A program made the position numbers and the translations under genes. A stretch of DNA of 64,000 nt, taken from Mogibacterium sp. Its GTDB lineage: Bacteria; Bacillota; Clostridia; Peptostreptococcales; Anaerovoracaceae. Location: positions 124,001 to 188,000 of the forward strand of contig JAFRDH010000019.1 of NCBI GenBank assembly GCA_017403955.1, read 5' to 3'. The notes beneath the pieces are model-generated. The model saw nothing but the letters and a program-made list of their open reading frames with translations. It did no database searches and was not told the origin of the DNA. The first letter of the stretch is position 1; the number at the start of each line of letters is the position of its first letter. Below are positions 1-9,654 of the stretch, one piece after another.

Positions 1-78
1 TCACATGCATCCGCGTAATGATTCCGATTCCCGGCTTTTTTTGATAATAATATGTTATATAGGAGGCAATCAATAATT

Positions 79-1329
79 ATGAACACCAACAAAAGATGGC
101 TTTACCTTGCTACAGCTACTCTGACACTGCTGTTTCTCGGCCTGATCTATGCTTGGTCTATATTCAGAGCTCCATTCAGTGAGTTGTTCCCTGACTGGTC
201 TATCTCACAGATGTCCCTGACATTCACTATCTCAATGATTTTCTTCTGCCTTGGCGGATTTGCAGGCGGACTGATGAGCAAGAAAATGTCAGTGAGAACA
301 AGATTCCTTATTTCAGCAATTATGTTGTTCGTAGGATTTTTCGCAGTATCCATGGTCAACACTTCTGCACCGGGATCGAGTCTGACGATGCTCTATATTT
401 TCTACGGCGTATTCGGAGGAGGCGGCGTAGGTCTCGCATATAATTGTGTAATCGGAACTCTCAACAAATGGTTCCCTGATAAAGTCGGTCTCGCATCCGG
501 TATCATGCTGATGGGATTCGGCCTCGGCGGACTTGTACTCGGTTCTATCGTAAATGGTATGATCGGCTCGATGGGTCTGCTGCCGGTATTTAAGATCCTC
601 GGTATCGTCATCGCTATCGTATGTGTACTGGCTGCGATCATCATAAAGGCTCCGACAGCAGAAGACAGCGCAGCACTCGCTGATCTGGCAGCTACCGCAA
701 AGGTCGCTTCTGGCAAAGGCGCAGCCGCCACGGCAGCACCTGCAAAAGACTACTCTGCAGCTGAGATGCTCAAGACCGGAAGATTCTGGTTTTTCACGAT
801 CTGGGCGATCCTGCTCAACTCTGCAGGACTGCTGGTCATCAACAGCGCAGCTAACATTTCAGTAGCATTCGGCGGCACAGCTGTACTCGGAATGATCGTT
901 TCACTCTTCAACGGAGCAGGAAGAATCATCGCAGGTAACAACTTCGACAAGTTTGGCCGTAAAGCAGCTACGATCGTAAACAACTCGTTCATGCTGGCAG
1001 CAGGTATCTTCTTAGCACTTGGCGGAATGACAAGCAAGTACATCTTCATTCTGATCGGACTTATCTTTGTCGGCCTGGCATACGGCGGATGCCCTACCAT
1101 CACATCAGCATATATCAACAAAGCATTCGGTCCGGCAAACTTCCCGACCAATTTCAGTATTGCAAACTTCAGTCTTATTCCTGCAGCTACTATAGGACCT
1201 ATGATCTCATCTGCACTCCTCGAAGCAGCAGGAGGCAGCTATAATACGAACTTCTATGCAATCATCGGATTCTCCGCAGCAGCGCTTGTAATGTGGGTAC
1301 TCCTCAACATCTCAAGCAAGAACGCTTAA
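79..1329 (+). CDS. MFS transporter, oxalate/formate antiporter (OFA)-like
   Basis: A 416-residue, 12-helix membrane protein of the major facilitator superfamily. The N-terminal run LIYAWSIFRAPFSELFPDW followed by a 'SISQMSLTFTISMIFFCLGG' helix and a Gly-rich helix (FGGGGVGLAYN) are typical of the oxalate:formate antiporter subfamily, whose members exchange or take up small carboxylates. A hydrophilic Ala-rich central loop (about residues 205-235) separates the two six-helix halves. The start at 79 is preceded by AGGAGG at 61-66; an in-frame ATG at 52 lies upstream of that site and is unlikely. The real substrate cannot be read from sequence. It is convergent with the ribosomal operon. Confidence 0.85.
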   Translation: MNTNKRWLYLATATLTLLFLGLIYAWSIFRAPFSELFPDWSISQMSLTFTISMIFFCLGGFAGGLMSKKMSVRTRFLISAIMLFVGFFAVSMVNTSAPGSSLTMLYIFYGVFGGGGVGLAYNCVIGTLNKWFPDKVGLASGIMLMGFGLGGLVLGSIVNGMIGSMGLLPVFKILGIVIAIVCVLAAIIIKAPTAEDSAALADLAATAKVASGKGAAATAAPAKDYSAAEMLKTGRFWFFTIWAILLNSAGLLVINSAANISVAFGGTAVLGMIVSLFNGAGRIIAGNNFDKFGRKAATIVNNSFMLAAGIFLALGGMTSKYIFILIGLIFVGLAYGGCPTITSAYINKAFGPANFPTNFSIANFSLIPAATIGPMISSALLEAAGGSYNTNFYAIIGFSAAALVMWVLLNISSKNA

Positions 1330-1373
1330 TAATAGTTTGCAGATCAGCCGGGATCATTCGATCCGGAATAACG

Positions 1374-1406
1374 AAAAAAACGGGTTGCCACATTTTGTGA
1401 CAACCC
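1374..1406 (-). terminator. Intrinsic terminator of the ribosomal superoperon
   Basis: Stem GGGTTG..CACA/TGTG..CAACCC at 1382-1406 with one mismatch, followed on the minus strand by seven T residues (1374-1380). It lies just after rplQ and ends the S10-spc-alpha transcript. A second small stem at 1348-1366 (CCGGGATC/GATCCGG) may stop the convergent MFS transcript. Confidence 0.85.
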
Positions 1407-1436
1407 ATTTATATTAGTATTAAATCCGTCTGTTGA

Positions 1437-1778
1437 TTAAACGAGCTCGAGGTATACTACTTCAGCATTATCTCCCTGTCTAGGTCCAAGCTTCAGTGTT
1501 CTTGTATATCCGCCGTTGCGATTCTCATACTTTGGTGCGATCTCGTCGAAGAGCTTAGCGACAACTGCCTCATCGAAGAGGTACTCAAGAACCTGTCTTC
1601 TTGCGTGAAGGTCGCCCTTCTTAGCAATAGTGATAAGCTTCTCAGCCTGACGGCCAGCTTCTTTAGCTCTCATATCAGTTGTTGTGATTCTTCCTTCTCT
1701 GAAAAGATCGGTTACCAGGTTTCTCAGCATGGATTTTCTGTGTGCAGAATTTCTGCCCAGCTTCTTATAACCCTTCAT
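1437..1778 (-). CDS. rplQ: 50S ribosomal protein L17
   Basis: 113 residues, the usual short bacterial L17. The N-terminal [20 protein letters not shown] signature is intact. L17 binds 23S rRNA near the peptide exit-tunnel side of the large subunit. The ATG at 1778 has an AGGAG site seven bases upstream; the TTG immediately before it is not used. It is the last gene of the alpha operon, 27 bases after rpoA, and is followed by a strong intrinsic terminator. Confidence 0.97.
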   Translation of the reverse strand: MKGYKKLGRNSAHRKSMLRNLVTDLFREGRITTTDMRAKEAGRQAEKLITIAKKGDLHARRQVLEYLFDEAVVAKLFDEIAPKYENRNGGYTRTLKLGPRQGDNAEVVYLELV

Positions 1779-1805
1779 CAATCTACTCCTTTCGATTATA
1801 TCCGA

Positions 1806-2753
1806 TTATTCTTCCTCGCTTGGCTTGAGTGAAAGTCCCAGTTCAGCGAGCTTGTTCTTTACTTCTATCAGCGACTTCATTCCGAGGTTTCTGACCTTCA
1901 TCATATCCTCTTCAGTACGCTGTGTGAGCTCCTCGACAGTGTTGATCGAGGCTCTCTTGAGGCAGTTGAATGAACGTACAGACAATTCGAGTTCCTCGAT
2001 TGCCATTACAAGAGCTTTCTCCTTGCGGTCCTCGTCCTTTTCGATCATGAACTTCATGTCGCTTACTTCGGAACCGAGTCCGATGAACAGGTCGAGATGC
2101 TCCTGAATGATCTTGGCACCAATGGATACTCCTTCTTCCGGTGAGATCGAACCATCAGTCCAGATCTCAAGAACCAGTCTGTCAAAGTCAGTTACTTGTC
2201 CGACTCTTGTGTTCTCAACAGTGAAATTAACCTTCTTGACAGGTGTGTAGATTGAGTCTACCGGAATTACAGCTACAGGTGTGTCAGGTGTCTTGTTCTG
2301 CTCTGCAGGAACATAACCCTTACCTGTTGCGATGTTCATTTCCATAACCAGTGTTGCATTATCAGCAAGTGTTGCGATATGCAGATCAGGATTGAATATC
2401 TCTGTGTCTGAATCAATGATGATATCAGCTGCGGTTACTTCCTTTGGACCTACAGCATTAATAATCGCTCTCTTGTCCTCATTGCCGTCGATCTTGACAG
2501 CAAGTCTCTTGAGGTTGAGGATGATTTCTGTAACGTCTTCCTTTACTCCCGGAATTGTAGAGAACGCATGGAGTATTCCATCGATCTTAACCGTTGTGAT
2601 AGCCGCACCCGGAAGGGAACTGAGAAGGACTCTTCTCATGCAGTTACCAAGAGTAGTTCCGTAGCCTCTCTCAAGAGGTTCGATTACGAATTTACCATAC
2701 TGGCCGTTTGCATCAACTTCTTTGGTAATAGTTGGCTTAATAATCTCGATCAT
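1806..2753 (-). CDS. rpoA: DNA-directed RNA polymerase alpha subunit
   Basis: 315 residues. The N-terminal dimerisation domain occupies about residues 1-230 ([19 protein letters not shown] motif that contacts beta/beta'), then a short linker and the C-terminal domain (about 245-312) with RSFNCLKRA and NLGMKSL, the helices that bind UP-element DNA and activators. Length and both domains are normal. It lies between rpsD and rplQ as in most Firmicutes and is co-transcribed with them. Confidence 0.98.
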   Translation of the reverse strand: MIEIIKPTITKEVDANGQYGKFVIEPLERGYGTTLGNCMRRVLLSSLPGAAITTVKIDGILHAFSTIPGVKEDVTEIILNLKRLAVKIDGNEDKRAIINAVGPKEVTAADIIIDSDTEIFNPDLHIATLADNATLVMEMNIATGKGYVPAEQNKTPDTPVAVIPVDSIYTPVKKVNFTVENTRVGQVTDFDRLVLEIWTDGSISPEEGVSIGAKIIQEHLDLFIGLGSEVSDMKFMIEKDEDRKEKALVMAIEELELSVRSFNCLKRASINTVEELTQRTEEDMMKVRNLGMKSLIEVKNKLAELGLSLKPSEEE

Positions 2754-2835
2754 TCTCTTCCTCCTGAATATTCAATTGTAAATAGATGCATTTGTCCTGC
2801 AGCTAAGGCATATAATATGCCGGCTGCACATTCTA

Positions 2836-3423
2836 TTATCTTGAATAGAACTCGACGATGTAGTGCTCTTCGATTGGCAGGTCTACATCAGCGCGCTCAG
2901 GAGTTCTGGTGATCTTACCTTCAAACTTGTCGAGGTTGAGATCGATCCAGGCAGGAGTAGTGATAATCATTTCCTTAAGTTCGTTGAACTTAGGGGATGA
3001 CTGTGACTTAGCCTTAACAGCTACTACGTCACCGGCCTTGAGCTCCATTGAAGGGATGTCAGCCTTCTGTCCGTTAACTGTGAAATGTCCGTGGTTAACG
3101 AGCTGTCTAGCTTCTCTTCTTGTTGCTGCAAAACCCATTCTGAATACTACGTTGTCCAGTCTGCTCTCAAGCATGATAAGGAGGTTCTCACCAGCTCCAC
3201 CGGCTCTCTTAGAAGCTTTTTCAAACAGATTGCGGAACTGAGTCTCGCTCAGACCATATGTGAATCTAACCTTCTGCTTCTCTCCGAGCTGGATTCCGTA
3301 TTCACTCTTCTTGCGGCGTCTTACTGCGCCATGTCTCTTGGACTTCTTGTTAACACCAAGGTACTGTGGTTCGATACCAAGAGCTCTTGCTCTCTTCAGT
3401 ACAGGTCCTCTATCTCTTGACAT
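2836..3423 (-). CDS. rpsD: 30S ribosomal protein S4
   Basis: 195 residues. Primary 16S rRNA binder and, in several bacteria, the translational repressor of its own operon. The S4-like RNA-binding domain is clear around residues 88-150 (LDNVVFRMGFAATRREARQL, then VNHGHFTVNGQ). The N-terminus lacks the CxxC zinc site, so this is the zinc-independent form. A structured leader upstream of rpsM (4225-4405) is a candidate S4 target. Confidence 0.98.
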   Translation of the reverse strand: MSRDRGPVLKRARALGIEPQYLGVNKKSKRHGAVRRRKKSEYGIQLGEKQKVRFTYGLSETQFRNLFEKASKRAGGAGENLLIMLESRLDNVVFRMGFAATRREARQLVNHGHFTVNGQKADIPSMELKAGDVVAVKAKSQSSPKFNELKEMIITTPAWIDLNLDKFEGKITRTPERADVDLPIEEHYIVEFYSR

Positions 3424-3446
3424 ATTGTATTACTCCTCCTTCCCGA

Positions 3447-3839
3447 TTAGACTCTTCTCTTCTTAGGCGGTCTGCAGCCATTGTGAGGAATCGGTGTGAT
3501 ATCCTTGATCATGGTTACCTTAAGACCGGCAGTCTCAAGCGCTCTAACTGCAGAATCTCTTCCGGAACCAGGTCCCTTTACATATACTTCTACAGTCTTC
3601 AGACCATGCTCCATAGCAGCCTTTGCTGCTACTGTTGCTGCTTCTGCTGCTGCGAACGGTGTGCTCTTACGTGAACCTCTGAATCCGTTCGAACCTGCGC
3701 TGGACCAGCTAAGTGCGTTTCCGTCCATGTCGGTCAGAGTGATAAGTGTATTGTTGAAGGTGGACTGGATATGAGCCTGGCCTCTTTCAACGTTCTTACG
3801 TTCTCTCTTTTTCTTTCTAATCTGTTTTTTAACAGCCAT
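3447..3839 (-). CDS. rpsK: 30S ribosomal protein S11
   Basis: 130 residues, standard length. Contains [20 protein letters not shown] near the N-terminus and ends [18 protein letters not shown], the nearly invariant S11 tail. S11 sits on the platform of the 30S subunit next to the mRNA exit. Lies between rpsM and rpsD with about 20-base gaps. Confidence 0.98.
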   Translation of the reverse strand: MAVKKQIRKKKRERKNVERGQAHIQSTFNNTLITLTDMDGNALSWSSAGSNGFRGSRKSTPFAAAEAATVAAKAAMEHGLKTVEVYVKGPGSGRDSAVRALETAGLKVTMIKDITPIPHNGCRPPKKRRV

Positions 3840-3858
3840 AACTTATACCTCCTTCCCC

Positions 3859-4224
3859 TTATCTCTTCTTACCAGCCAGACGCTTTGGACCCTTGCGAGT
3901 TCTTGCGTTTGTCTTTGTCTTCTGACCCCTTACAGGGAGTCCTCTTCTGTGTCTGATACCTCTGTAAGATCCGATCTCCATGAGTCTCTTGATGTTCAGG
4001 GATACTTCTCTTCTGAGATCACCTTCTACCATGTACTCAGCGTCGATAACTCTTCTGATCTTACCGGCATCTTCTTCTGTCAGATCCTTAACTCTGATAT
4101 CAGGATTGACGTCAGCCTTCTTGAGAATTTCTCTCGATGTGTGAAGACCAATACCATAAATATAAGTCAGACCATATTCGATCCTCTTATCTCTTGGCAG
4201 GTCAACTCCGGCAATTCTTGCCAT
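3859..4224 (-). CDS. rpsM: 30S ribosomal protein S13
   Basis: 121 residues from the ATG at 4224 ([14 protein letters not shown]), which is preceded by an AAAGGAGG site. The open frame continues 33 codons further upstream, but that part belongs to the structured leader. S13 heads the small subunit and contacts the P-site tRNA and the 50S; the basic C-terminal tail ([19 protein letters not shown]) is intact. First gene of the alpha operon segment. Confidence 0.97.
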   Translation of the reverse strand: MARIAGVDLPRDKRIEYGLTYIYGIGLHTSREILKKADVNPDIRVKDLTEEDAGKIRRVIDAEYMVEGDLRREVSLNIKRLMEIGSYRGIRHRRGLPVRGQKTKTNARTRKGPKRLAGKKR

Positions 4225-4405
4225 ATAGTTCCTCCTTTCCCATCTTCCGTCGCCATTCCGGGGGCGATATAGACGGGTGTTCAAGATTGAAAAATAAAGT
4301 GTCGATCTGTGTTCCCGGCACACAGCACTTCTTTAACGCGCATAAACACCCGAGGCATAGTAATTCCTTGGGTGTAAGCCTTGTTGCGCTATTTATGACG
4401 CGCAA
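4225..4405 (-). promoter_or_regulatory. rpsM leader: Structured leader of the alpha operon (candidate S4-binding site)
   Basis: About 180 bases between a promoter and rpsM. On the transcribed strand it begins with a 7-bp hairpin GTTGCGC/GCGCAAC (4383-4406), then a 10-bp hairpin (4346-4375, arms ACACCCGAGG and CCTTGGGTGT on the plus strand), then a two-part stem CTGTGT/ACACAG inside AAGTG/CACTT (4297-4330). Known biology: S4 autoregulates through the leader before rpsM in E. coli and near rpsD in Bacillus. Assignment to S4 here is inference from position and structure. Confidence 0.5.
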
Positions 4406-4411
4406 CGATTT

Positions 4412-4420
4412 ATGATAGCA
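4412..4420 (-). promoter_or_regulatory. Extended -10 promoter for rpsM-rpsK-rpsD-rpoA-rplQ
   Basis: The minus strand reads TGC-TATCAT, an extended -10 element, about 190 bases upstream of rpsM in the 260-base gap after rpmJ. No good -35 box is placed 17 bases away, which fits an extended -10 type. It would let the alpha genes be transcribed separately from the S10/spc genes. Confidence 0.5.
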
Positions 4421-4484
4421 TTATTTCGGAAATAAATCCAGCTGTTTTTGCAAATTTTTTGCCTTTTGTGACAGGTTTTTTTAA

Positions 4485-4598
4485 TTATCCCTGACGCTGT
4501 TTGTGCTTAGGGTTCTCACAGATAACCATTACACGGCCATGTCTCTTGATAACCTTGCACTTATCGCACATAGGCTTTACAGAAGCTCTAACCTTCAT
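4485..4598 (-). CDS. rpmJ: 50S ribosomal protein L36
   Basis: 37 residues. Begins [20 protein letters not shown] and keeps the zinc-ribbon ligands C11, C14, C27 and H32, so this is the zinc-binding C+ form. It sits on the large subunit near the L7/L12 stalk base. ATG at 4598 is preceded by GAGGAGG. Located between infA and rpsM, the standard position. Confidence 0.97.
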   Translation of the reverse strand: MKVRASVKPMCDKCKVIKRHGRVMVICENPKHKQRQG

Positions 4599-4620
4599 TA
4601 TATGCCTCCTCTTTATTACT

Positions 4621-4839
4621 CTACTTCTCTCTCCAAGTGATTCTTCCGCGTGTCAGATCGTAAGGTGAAAGTTCAACCTTTACCCTGTCGCCCGGAAGTA
4701 TACGAATGTAGTTCATTCTGATTTTGCCCGAAATATGAGCAAGCACTTCAAAACCGTTCTCCAGTTTCACTTTGAACATTGCGTTAGGCTGTGCATCAAC
4801 AACTGTGCCCATCGCCTCTATGGTATTATTCTTAGCCAT
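4621..4839 (-). CDS. infA: Translation initiation factor IF-1
   Basis: 72 residues from the ATG at 4839 ([15 protein letters not shown]), the full length of the single S1/OB-fold protein that binds the 30S A site during initiation. The core [20 protein letters not shown] and [13 protein letters not shown] are typical. The open frame extends 43 codons upstream into map and is not used. Its stop is TAG, which shows that UAG works as a normal stop in this genome (relevant to secY). Confidence 0.98.
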   Translation of the reverse strand: MAKNNTIEAMGTVVDAQPNAMFKVKLENGFEVLAHISGKIRMNYIRILPGDRVKVELSPYDLTRGRITWREK

Positions 4840-4853
4840 TAATTCCTCCCCAA

Positions 4854-5600
4854 TTACAGAGTTAAAATTTCCGGTTCTCCATCGGTGATCAATATTGTAT
4901 TTTCGTAATGCGCTGCGTTTTTGCCGTCGAGCGTCACTACTGTCCAGTTGTTGCCCAGAACCCTGCATTCATATGTCCCAAGTGCCAGCATAGGTTCAAC
5001 TGCCAAAGTCATGTTCTTTTTGATTTTGGCGCCGGTTCCCGGCCTTCCATAGTTTGGAATAAGCGGATCTTCATGCAGCTTGGTTCCTGTACCGTGTCCG
5101 GTATAGTCCCTGATGACACCCATTCCGTGTTTCTCAGCATATTCCTGAACGCCATGTCCTATGTCATGAATTCTGTAGCCTTCCATAGCATACTTGATAC
5201 CTTCGAAGAAACTCTGACGGGTAACATCTATGAGTCTCTGATCTTCAGCGCTGATAACTCCTACCGGGAAAGTACGAGCAGCATCACTGTTGTACCCATG
5301 ATATGTACCGCCTATGTCTACGCTTACGATATCTCCTTCCTTCAGGATTCTCTTTTCTGAAGGAATGCCATGGATGATTTCTTCATTTACAGACACGCAG
5401 GCTGCAGCGGGAAACCCGCCGTAGCCTTTGAATGTCGGTGTCATTTTGTGTTTAATGTACGTTGATTCGACGAAGTTATCAATGTCCTTTGTCGAAATCC
5501 CCGGTTTAATGAACCTCTCAAGTTCACGGAATATCTCAGCCGTTACCTTGCAAGGTTCTCTCATCAGATCAATTTCACGCTTAGATTTGATAACGATCAT
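4854..5600 (-). CDS. map: Methionine aminopeptidase, type I
   Basis: 248 residues; removes the initiator Met from nascent proteins. The dinuclear metal ligands are all visible: two Asp in [20 protein letters not shown], His in [12 protein letters not shown], Glu in LAVEPML and Glu in ENTILIT; the substrate-gating His is in NEEIIHGIP. No N-terminal zinc-finger extension, as usual for bacterial type Ia enzymes. Two bases separate it from adk, in the canonical secY-adk-map-infA order. Confidence 0.97.
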   Translation of the reverse strand: MIVIKSKREIDLMREPCKVTAEIFRELERFIKPGISTKDIDNFVESTYIKHKMTPTFKGYGGFPAAACVSVNEEIIHGIPSEKRILKEGDIVSVDIGGTYHGYNSDAARTFPVGVISAEDQRLIDVTRQSFFEGIKYAMEGYRIHDIGHGVQEYAEKHGMGVIRDYTGHGTGTKLHEDPLIPNYGRPGTGAKIKKNMTLAVEPMLALGTYECRVLGNNWTVVTLDGKNAAHYENTILITDGEPEILTL

Positions 5601-5602
5601 TA

Positions 5603-6247
5603 TTATTCTCCGATTTCTGCAACGATCTCTTTGAACACTACGTCATGATCTTTCTCAGCGTTGAAGTTTCTGAGAGCGCCGGTCTTGGTATAGTACCCGA
5701 TCAGCGGAGCTGTGGATTCTTCGTAAACAGCGATTCTCTTCTCAGCTGTCTCTACGGTGTCGTCCTTTCTCTGTTCGAGTTCGCCGCCGCACTTATCGCA
5801 TACGCCTTCGACTTTTGGTGGAATGTTTACAATATGGTAGCTTGCTCCACATTTCTTGCAGATTCTTCTTCCGGTCAGTCTGACCATGAGTGTGTCATGT
5901 CCAACTTCGAAGTTGATTACTGCGTCAAGCTTCTGTCCGTTTTCCGCAAGGAATTTGTCAAGCTGTTCTGCCTGGAAAATTGTCCTTGGGAATCCATCAA
6001 GCAGATATCCGTTTGCGCAGTCTTCCTGCTGAAGTCTGTCCTTGACAAGATCTACAACGAGTTCATCAGGAACGAGCTGTCCTGAATTCATGTACTCCTG
6101 TGCCTTTTTGCCAAGAGCAGTACCTTCTTTAATGTTCTTACGGAAGATATCGCCTGTTGAAATCTGTGGTACTCCGTATTTCTCTACAAGCTTTACTGCC
6201 TGTGTGCCTTTGCCGGCTCCCGGAGGTCCTAATAAAACTGCTCTCAT
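5603..6247 (-). CDS. adk: Adenylate kinase
   Basis: 214 residues; interconverts ATP + AMP and 2 ADP. P-loop GPPGAGKGT at the N-terminus, DGFPRTIFQAEQLD for AMP binding, and a long LID domain carrying four Cys (CKKC..CDKC around residues 130-153), the structural zinc site found in Gram-positive enzymes. Directly downstream of secY in the spc operon. Confidence 0.98.
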   Translation of the reverse strand: MRAVLLGPPGAGKGTQAVKLVEKYGVPQISTGDIFRKNIKEGTALGKKAQEYMNSGQLVPDELVVDLVKDRLQQEDCANGYLLDGFPRTIFQAEQLDKFLAENGQKLDAVINFEVGHDTLMVRLTGRRICKKCGASYHIVNIPPKVEGVCDKCGGELEQRKDDTVETAEKRIAVYEESTAPLIGYYTKTGALRNFNAEKDHDVVFKEIVAEIGE

Positions 6248-6268
6248 ATCTATCCTCCTACGCTCTTA

Positions 6269-7549
6269 TTACTTAAGGAATCCCTGATAATTTCTCATCA
6301 GCATCTGATTTTCAAGCTGCTGAACGATATCAAGTGCTACACCTACCATGATCAGCAGTGATGTGCCGCCGAATGAGAAGTTGAACGGTGTAAATACACT
6401 TACGATCGTCGGGATAGTTGCTACTGCTGCGAGGAAAACACCGCCTGCGAAGCAGAGTCTTGTCATGATTTTGTTAAGATACTCAACGGTTGCAACACCA
6501 GGTCTGATGCCCGGGATGAATCCGCCGTTCTGTCTCATGTTATCTGCAACATCTGCAGGGTTGAACATGATTGCAGTGTAGAAGTATGTGAAGAACAGCG
6601 TCAGAAGGATGTTCAGTGCTGCATATACCCATACTCCAGGATTGCCTGATGGTGACAGATACTTAGTAACAAAATCTGTAAATCCCGAATTAGGGAAGAA
6701 ATAAGTGATTGTCAATGGGAACTGAAGCAGCGAAATCGAGAAGATGATTGGAATAACGCCTGCCTGGTTGACCTTCATCGGAATGTGAGTCGACTGGCCG
6801 CCGTACATTTTTCTTCCTACTACTCTCTTTGCATACTGTACCGGAATCTTTCTGACACCCTGCTACATTTCGATGATCACCATTGTGACCAGAATTGCTG
6901 CGATGACGAGAACGATTACTGCTACTACTGATACAGCTCCGTCTTTGATCTGTGTGTATACGCTCCTGACTGCGGACGGCAGTCTGGCAACGATTCCTGC
7001 GAAGATGATCATTGAGATACCGTTTCCGATTCCATACTCATTGATCTGTTCGCCAAGCCACATCAGGAATGCTGTGCCTGCTGTCAAAACAATTATGATT
7101 GTGATCATATTGAAGGCGCTCTGGTCTACTATCGCTCTTCTGAAGAGACCGACGGTAAGACCTATTGCCTGGATAAGACCCAGAGCAACAGTCATATACC
7201 TTGTGATGGTCGCCATCTTCTTACGTCCCTCTGAGCCCTCACGAGCCAGTCTTTCGAAATAAGGGAACGCGATTGTAAGAAGCTGAACGATGATCGATGC
7301 GGTTACGTATGGGGTGATGCTCAGTGCGAAAATCGTGAAGTTACTGAACGCACCACCCGAGAACAGATCGAACAGGTCAAGAAGACCTGTCTCTCCTGTG
7401 AACATCTGCGCAAGATACTCTCTATTAATGCCCGGAACCGGGATATTGGATCCGATTCTGAACACCAGCATCATCAAAAGTGTAAAGATGATCTTCTGTC
7501 TGATCTCCTGAACTTTCCATGCTTTAGAGAATGTCTTCACAAGTTCCAT
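6269..7549 (-). pseudogene. secY: SecY translocase subunit, interrupted by an in-frame amber codon
   Basis: Encodes the protein-conducting channel SecY of the Sec translocon. The frame gives 426 codons, a normal SecY length, but codon 229 (6863-6865) reads TAG. The flanking sequence is continuous and in frame: ..VTMVIIEM, stop, then QGVRKIPVQYAKRVVGRKMY and GGQSTHIPMKVNQAGVIPI. No insertion or deletion is involved. The stop falls at the end of TM6, just before the large cytoplasmic loop that contacts SecA and the ribosome. A single transition from CAG (Gln), or a change from GAG (Glu), explains it. UAG ends infA, rplX, rplN and rpsH here, so it is not reassigned. Sequencing error, strain mutation or a second secY copy are the realistic explanations. 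rplO overlaps its start (TAATG). Confidence 0.9.
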
Positions 7550-7989
7550 TAGATAACCTCTGCCTTTCCGCCTGCCTTCTCAATCTTTTCGACAGCGCTC
7601 TTGCTGAACTTATCAGCCTTGACAGTGAGCTTCTTCTCAAGCTCTCCGTTACCAAGGATCTTAACTCCGTCCTTGACCTGCTTAACAAGACCAGCCTGCT
7701 TCATAGCTTCAAGATCTACTACAGCATCGTTCTCGAACTTGTTGAGGTCAGCAACGTTTACTTCAGCATATTCCTTTGCCCAATGATTAGTGAAGCCTCT
7801 CTTAGGGAGTCTTCTGTAGAGTGGCATCTGACCACCCTCGAAGCCGAGTCTGACTCCGCCGCCACTTCTTGAGTTCTGACCGTTCATACCTCTGCCGGCA
7901 GTTGTTCCCTGACCGGTACCCTGGCCGCGGCCGATTCTCTTAGGTGCCTTTGTGGAGCCCTCAGGCTTTTTCAGTTCATGAATTCTCAT
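7549..7989 (-). CDS. rplO: 50S ribosomal protein L15
   Basis: 146 residues. Gly/Arg-rich N-terminal extension ([20 protein letters not shown]) followed by the globular L15 domain ([20 protein letters not shown]). L15 is a late-assembly protein that threads into 23S rRNA. Its stop overlaps the secY start by one base (TAATG), indicating translational coupling. Confidence 0.98.
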   Translation of the reverse strand: MRIHELKKPEGSTKAPKRIGRGQGTGQGTTAGRGMNGQNSRSGGGVRLGFEGGQMPLYRRLPKRGFTNHWAKEYAEVNVADLNKFENDAVVDLEAMKQAGLVKQVKDGVKILGNGELEKKLTVKADKFSKSAVEKIEKAGGKAEVI

Positions 7990-8003
7990 GGTCTTTGCCC
8001 TCC

Positions 8004-8183
8004 TTACAGCTCTTCAACTTTGAGAAGATGTGAAACCTTGTTGATAGCTCCTCTTGTTGCAGGGGAGTCCTCGAGCTCTACTGAGTGATGGAGCTTTCTG
8101 AGTCCAAGTGCTTCAACAGTCTTTCTCTGCTTAGGCTGACAAGCGATAGGGCTCTTAACCAGTGTGATCTTAAGTTTTGCCAT
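8004..8183 (-). CDS. rpmD: 50S ribosomal protein L30
   Basis: 59 residues, starting [20 protein letters not shown] and containing the [11 protein letters not shown] segment of L30. Too short for many ORF cut-offs but its position between rpsE and rplO and its sequence are unambiguous. Preceded by an AGGCAAGGGAAATG context. Confidence 0.97.
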   Translation of the reverse strand: MAKLKITLVKSPIACQPKQRKTVEALGLRKLHHSVELEDSPATRGAINKVSHLLKVEEL

Positions 8184-8195
8184 TTCCCTTGCCTC

Positions 8196-8699
8196 CTATC
8201 CGATAATTTCTTCCGGTGTTTTGCCACGGCGCTTAGCAACTTCCTCTACGGTTGTCAGGTTCTTAAGACCTTCCATAGTTGCTCTTGCCATGTTGCCGGT
8301 ATTGCTTGTTCCGAGGGACTTAGCTCTTACGTCCTTGATGCCTGCTGCTTCGAGTACTGTACGAACAGAAGAACCTGCGATAACTCCTGTACCCTTTGCT
8401 GATGGCATGATGAGAACCTTGCCTGCTCCGAACTCACCTACAGTTTCGTGAGGAACTGTTGTTCCAACTGTAGGTACGTATATCATTTTCTTTTTAGCAT
8501 CCTCTGTAGCTTTTCTTACTGCTTCAGGAATTTCGATAGCCTTTCCGAGACCCATTCCTACATGGCCCTCGCCGTCTCCTACTACTACTGTTACGGAGAA
8601 TCTCATGTTTCTTCCGCCCTTAACAGTCTTAGCAACACGTCTGATATCTACGATAGTTTCTGTAAGCTCGAGCTTGGATGCGTCGATTCTAGTCTGCAT
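8196..8699 (-). CDS. rpsE: 30S ribosomal protein S5
   Basis: 167 residues. N-terminal double-stranded-RNA-like domain with [20 protein letters not shown] (the loop where spectinomycin-resistance and ram mutations occur) and C-terminal domain with [21 protein letters not shown]5 helps control decoding accuracy and mRNA entry. Normal position between rplR and rpmD. Confidence 0.98.
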   Translation of the reverse strand: MQTRIDASKLELTETIVDIRRVAKTVKGGRNMRFSVTVVVGDGEGHVGMGLGKAIEIPEAVRKATEDAKKKMIYVPTVGTTVPHETVGEFGAGKVLIMPSAKGTGVIAGSSVRTVLEAAGIKDVRAKSLGTSNTGNMARATMEGLKNLTTVEEVAKRRGKTPEEIIG

Positions 8700-8712
8700 T
8701 CCGTGTCCTCCT

Positions 8713-9078
8713 TTAGAATTTCAGGCCGGCTTCGCGTGCTGCGTCAGCGAGTTCCTTAACTCTTCCGTGGAACAGGTATCCGCCTCTGTCAAAGCACACT
8801 TCGTTGATGCCCTTAGCTACAGCCCTTTCTGCAACTGCCTTACCAACCTTTGCAGCAGCCTCTTTGTTGCCGCCGTATCCGATCTCAGCCTTGAGATCCT
8901 TATCGATTGATGATGCTGAAACGAGTGTTACACCGTTAACGTCATCTATAATCTGAACTGAGATGTTAGAGTTGGATCTGAAAACGCACATTCTTGGTCT
9001 CTCAGGAGTTCCGAAAACGTTCTTGCGTACTCTTTCATGTCTCTTCAGTCTTCTGTCATTTCTGCTTAATTTTGCCAT
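8713..9078 (-). CDS. rplR: 50S ribosomal protein L18
   Basis: 121 residues; binds 5S rRNA in the central protuberance. Typical [19 protein letters not shown] start and the C-terminal [20 protein letters not shown]. Gaps of 17 and 13 bases to rplF and rpsE. Confidence 0.98.
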   Translation of the reverse strand: MAKLSRNDRRLKRHERVRKNVFGTPERPRMCVFRSNSNISVQIIDDVNGVTLVSASSIDKDLKAEIGYGGNKEAAAKVGKAVAERAVAKGINEVCFDRGGYLFHGRVKELADAAREAGLKF

Positions 9079-9095
9079 TTTCTTTCCTCCTTTCC

Positions 9096-9638
9096 TTACT
9101 TAGCTGCGCTCTTGCCTTCCTTCTTATGTACAACTTCGCCATCATACAGAACGCCCTTGCCCTTGTATGGTTCAGGTGGTCTCCAGCCTCTTACGTCAGC
9201 AGCGTAGTTGCCTACCTGTGCCTTATCGATGCCCTTGATGATGATTGTTGTAGCATCAGGAGTCTCGGTTGTGATTCCTGCAGGATCTACGAGTTCGATC
9301 GGGTGGGAGTATCCGAGCTTGAGGACAAGTGTGTTGCCCTGCTTAGCTGCTGAATAACCAACACCTACGATGTTGAGCTTTCTCTCGTATCCCTTTGTAA
9401 CTCCCTCGATCATGTTGTTGATCAGGGTTCTTGCCAGACCGTGCTGTGATCTGTTCTGTCTGCTGTCGTCAGGTCTTGTGACTTTGAGGGTCTCGCCTTC
9501 GATCTCAACGCTCATGTTGCTGCCGATCTTGGAGCAAAGTTCGCCCTTAGGTCCCTTTACCTTAACATTGTTTCCATCTTCTACCGTTACTTCTACGCCG
9601 GCAGGGATGGTTATAGGTCTAACACCAATTCTTGACAT
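9096..9638 (-). CDS. rplF: 50S ribosomal protein L6
   Basis: 180 residues, two tandem L6 folds; begins [17 protein letters not shown] and ends with the conserved region around [17 protein letters not shown]. It lies near the sarcin-ricin loop and GTPase centre. Follows rpsH by 16 bases. Confidence 0.98.
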   Translation of the reverse strand: MSRIGVRPITIPAGVEVTVEDGNNVKVKGPKGELCSKIGSNMSVEIEGETLKVTRPDDSRQNRSQHGLARTLINNMIEGVTKGYERKLNIVGVGYSAAKQGNTLVLKLGYSHPIELVDPAGITTETPDATTIIIKGIDKAQVGNYAADVRGWRPPEPYKGKGVLYDGEVVHKKEGKSAAK

Positions 9639-9654
9639 ATTGTCTTACCTCCTA

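Noticed and set aside
6269-6808. C-terminal half of SecY as an independent gene
   Set aside because: The 18 codons upstream of its ATG continue the SecY sequence in frame up to the amber codon, and no ribosome site precedes the ATG.
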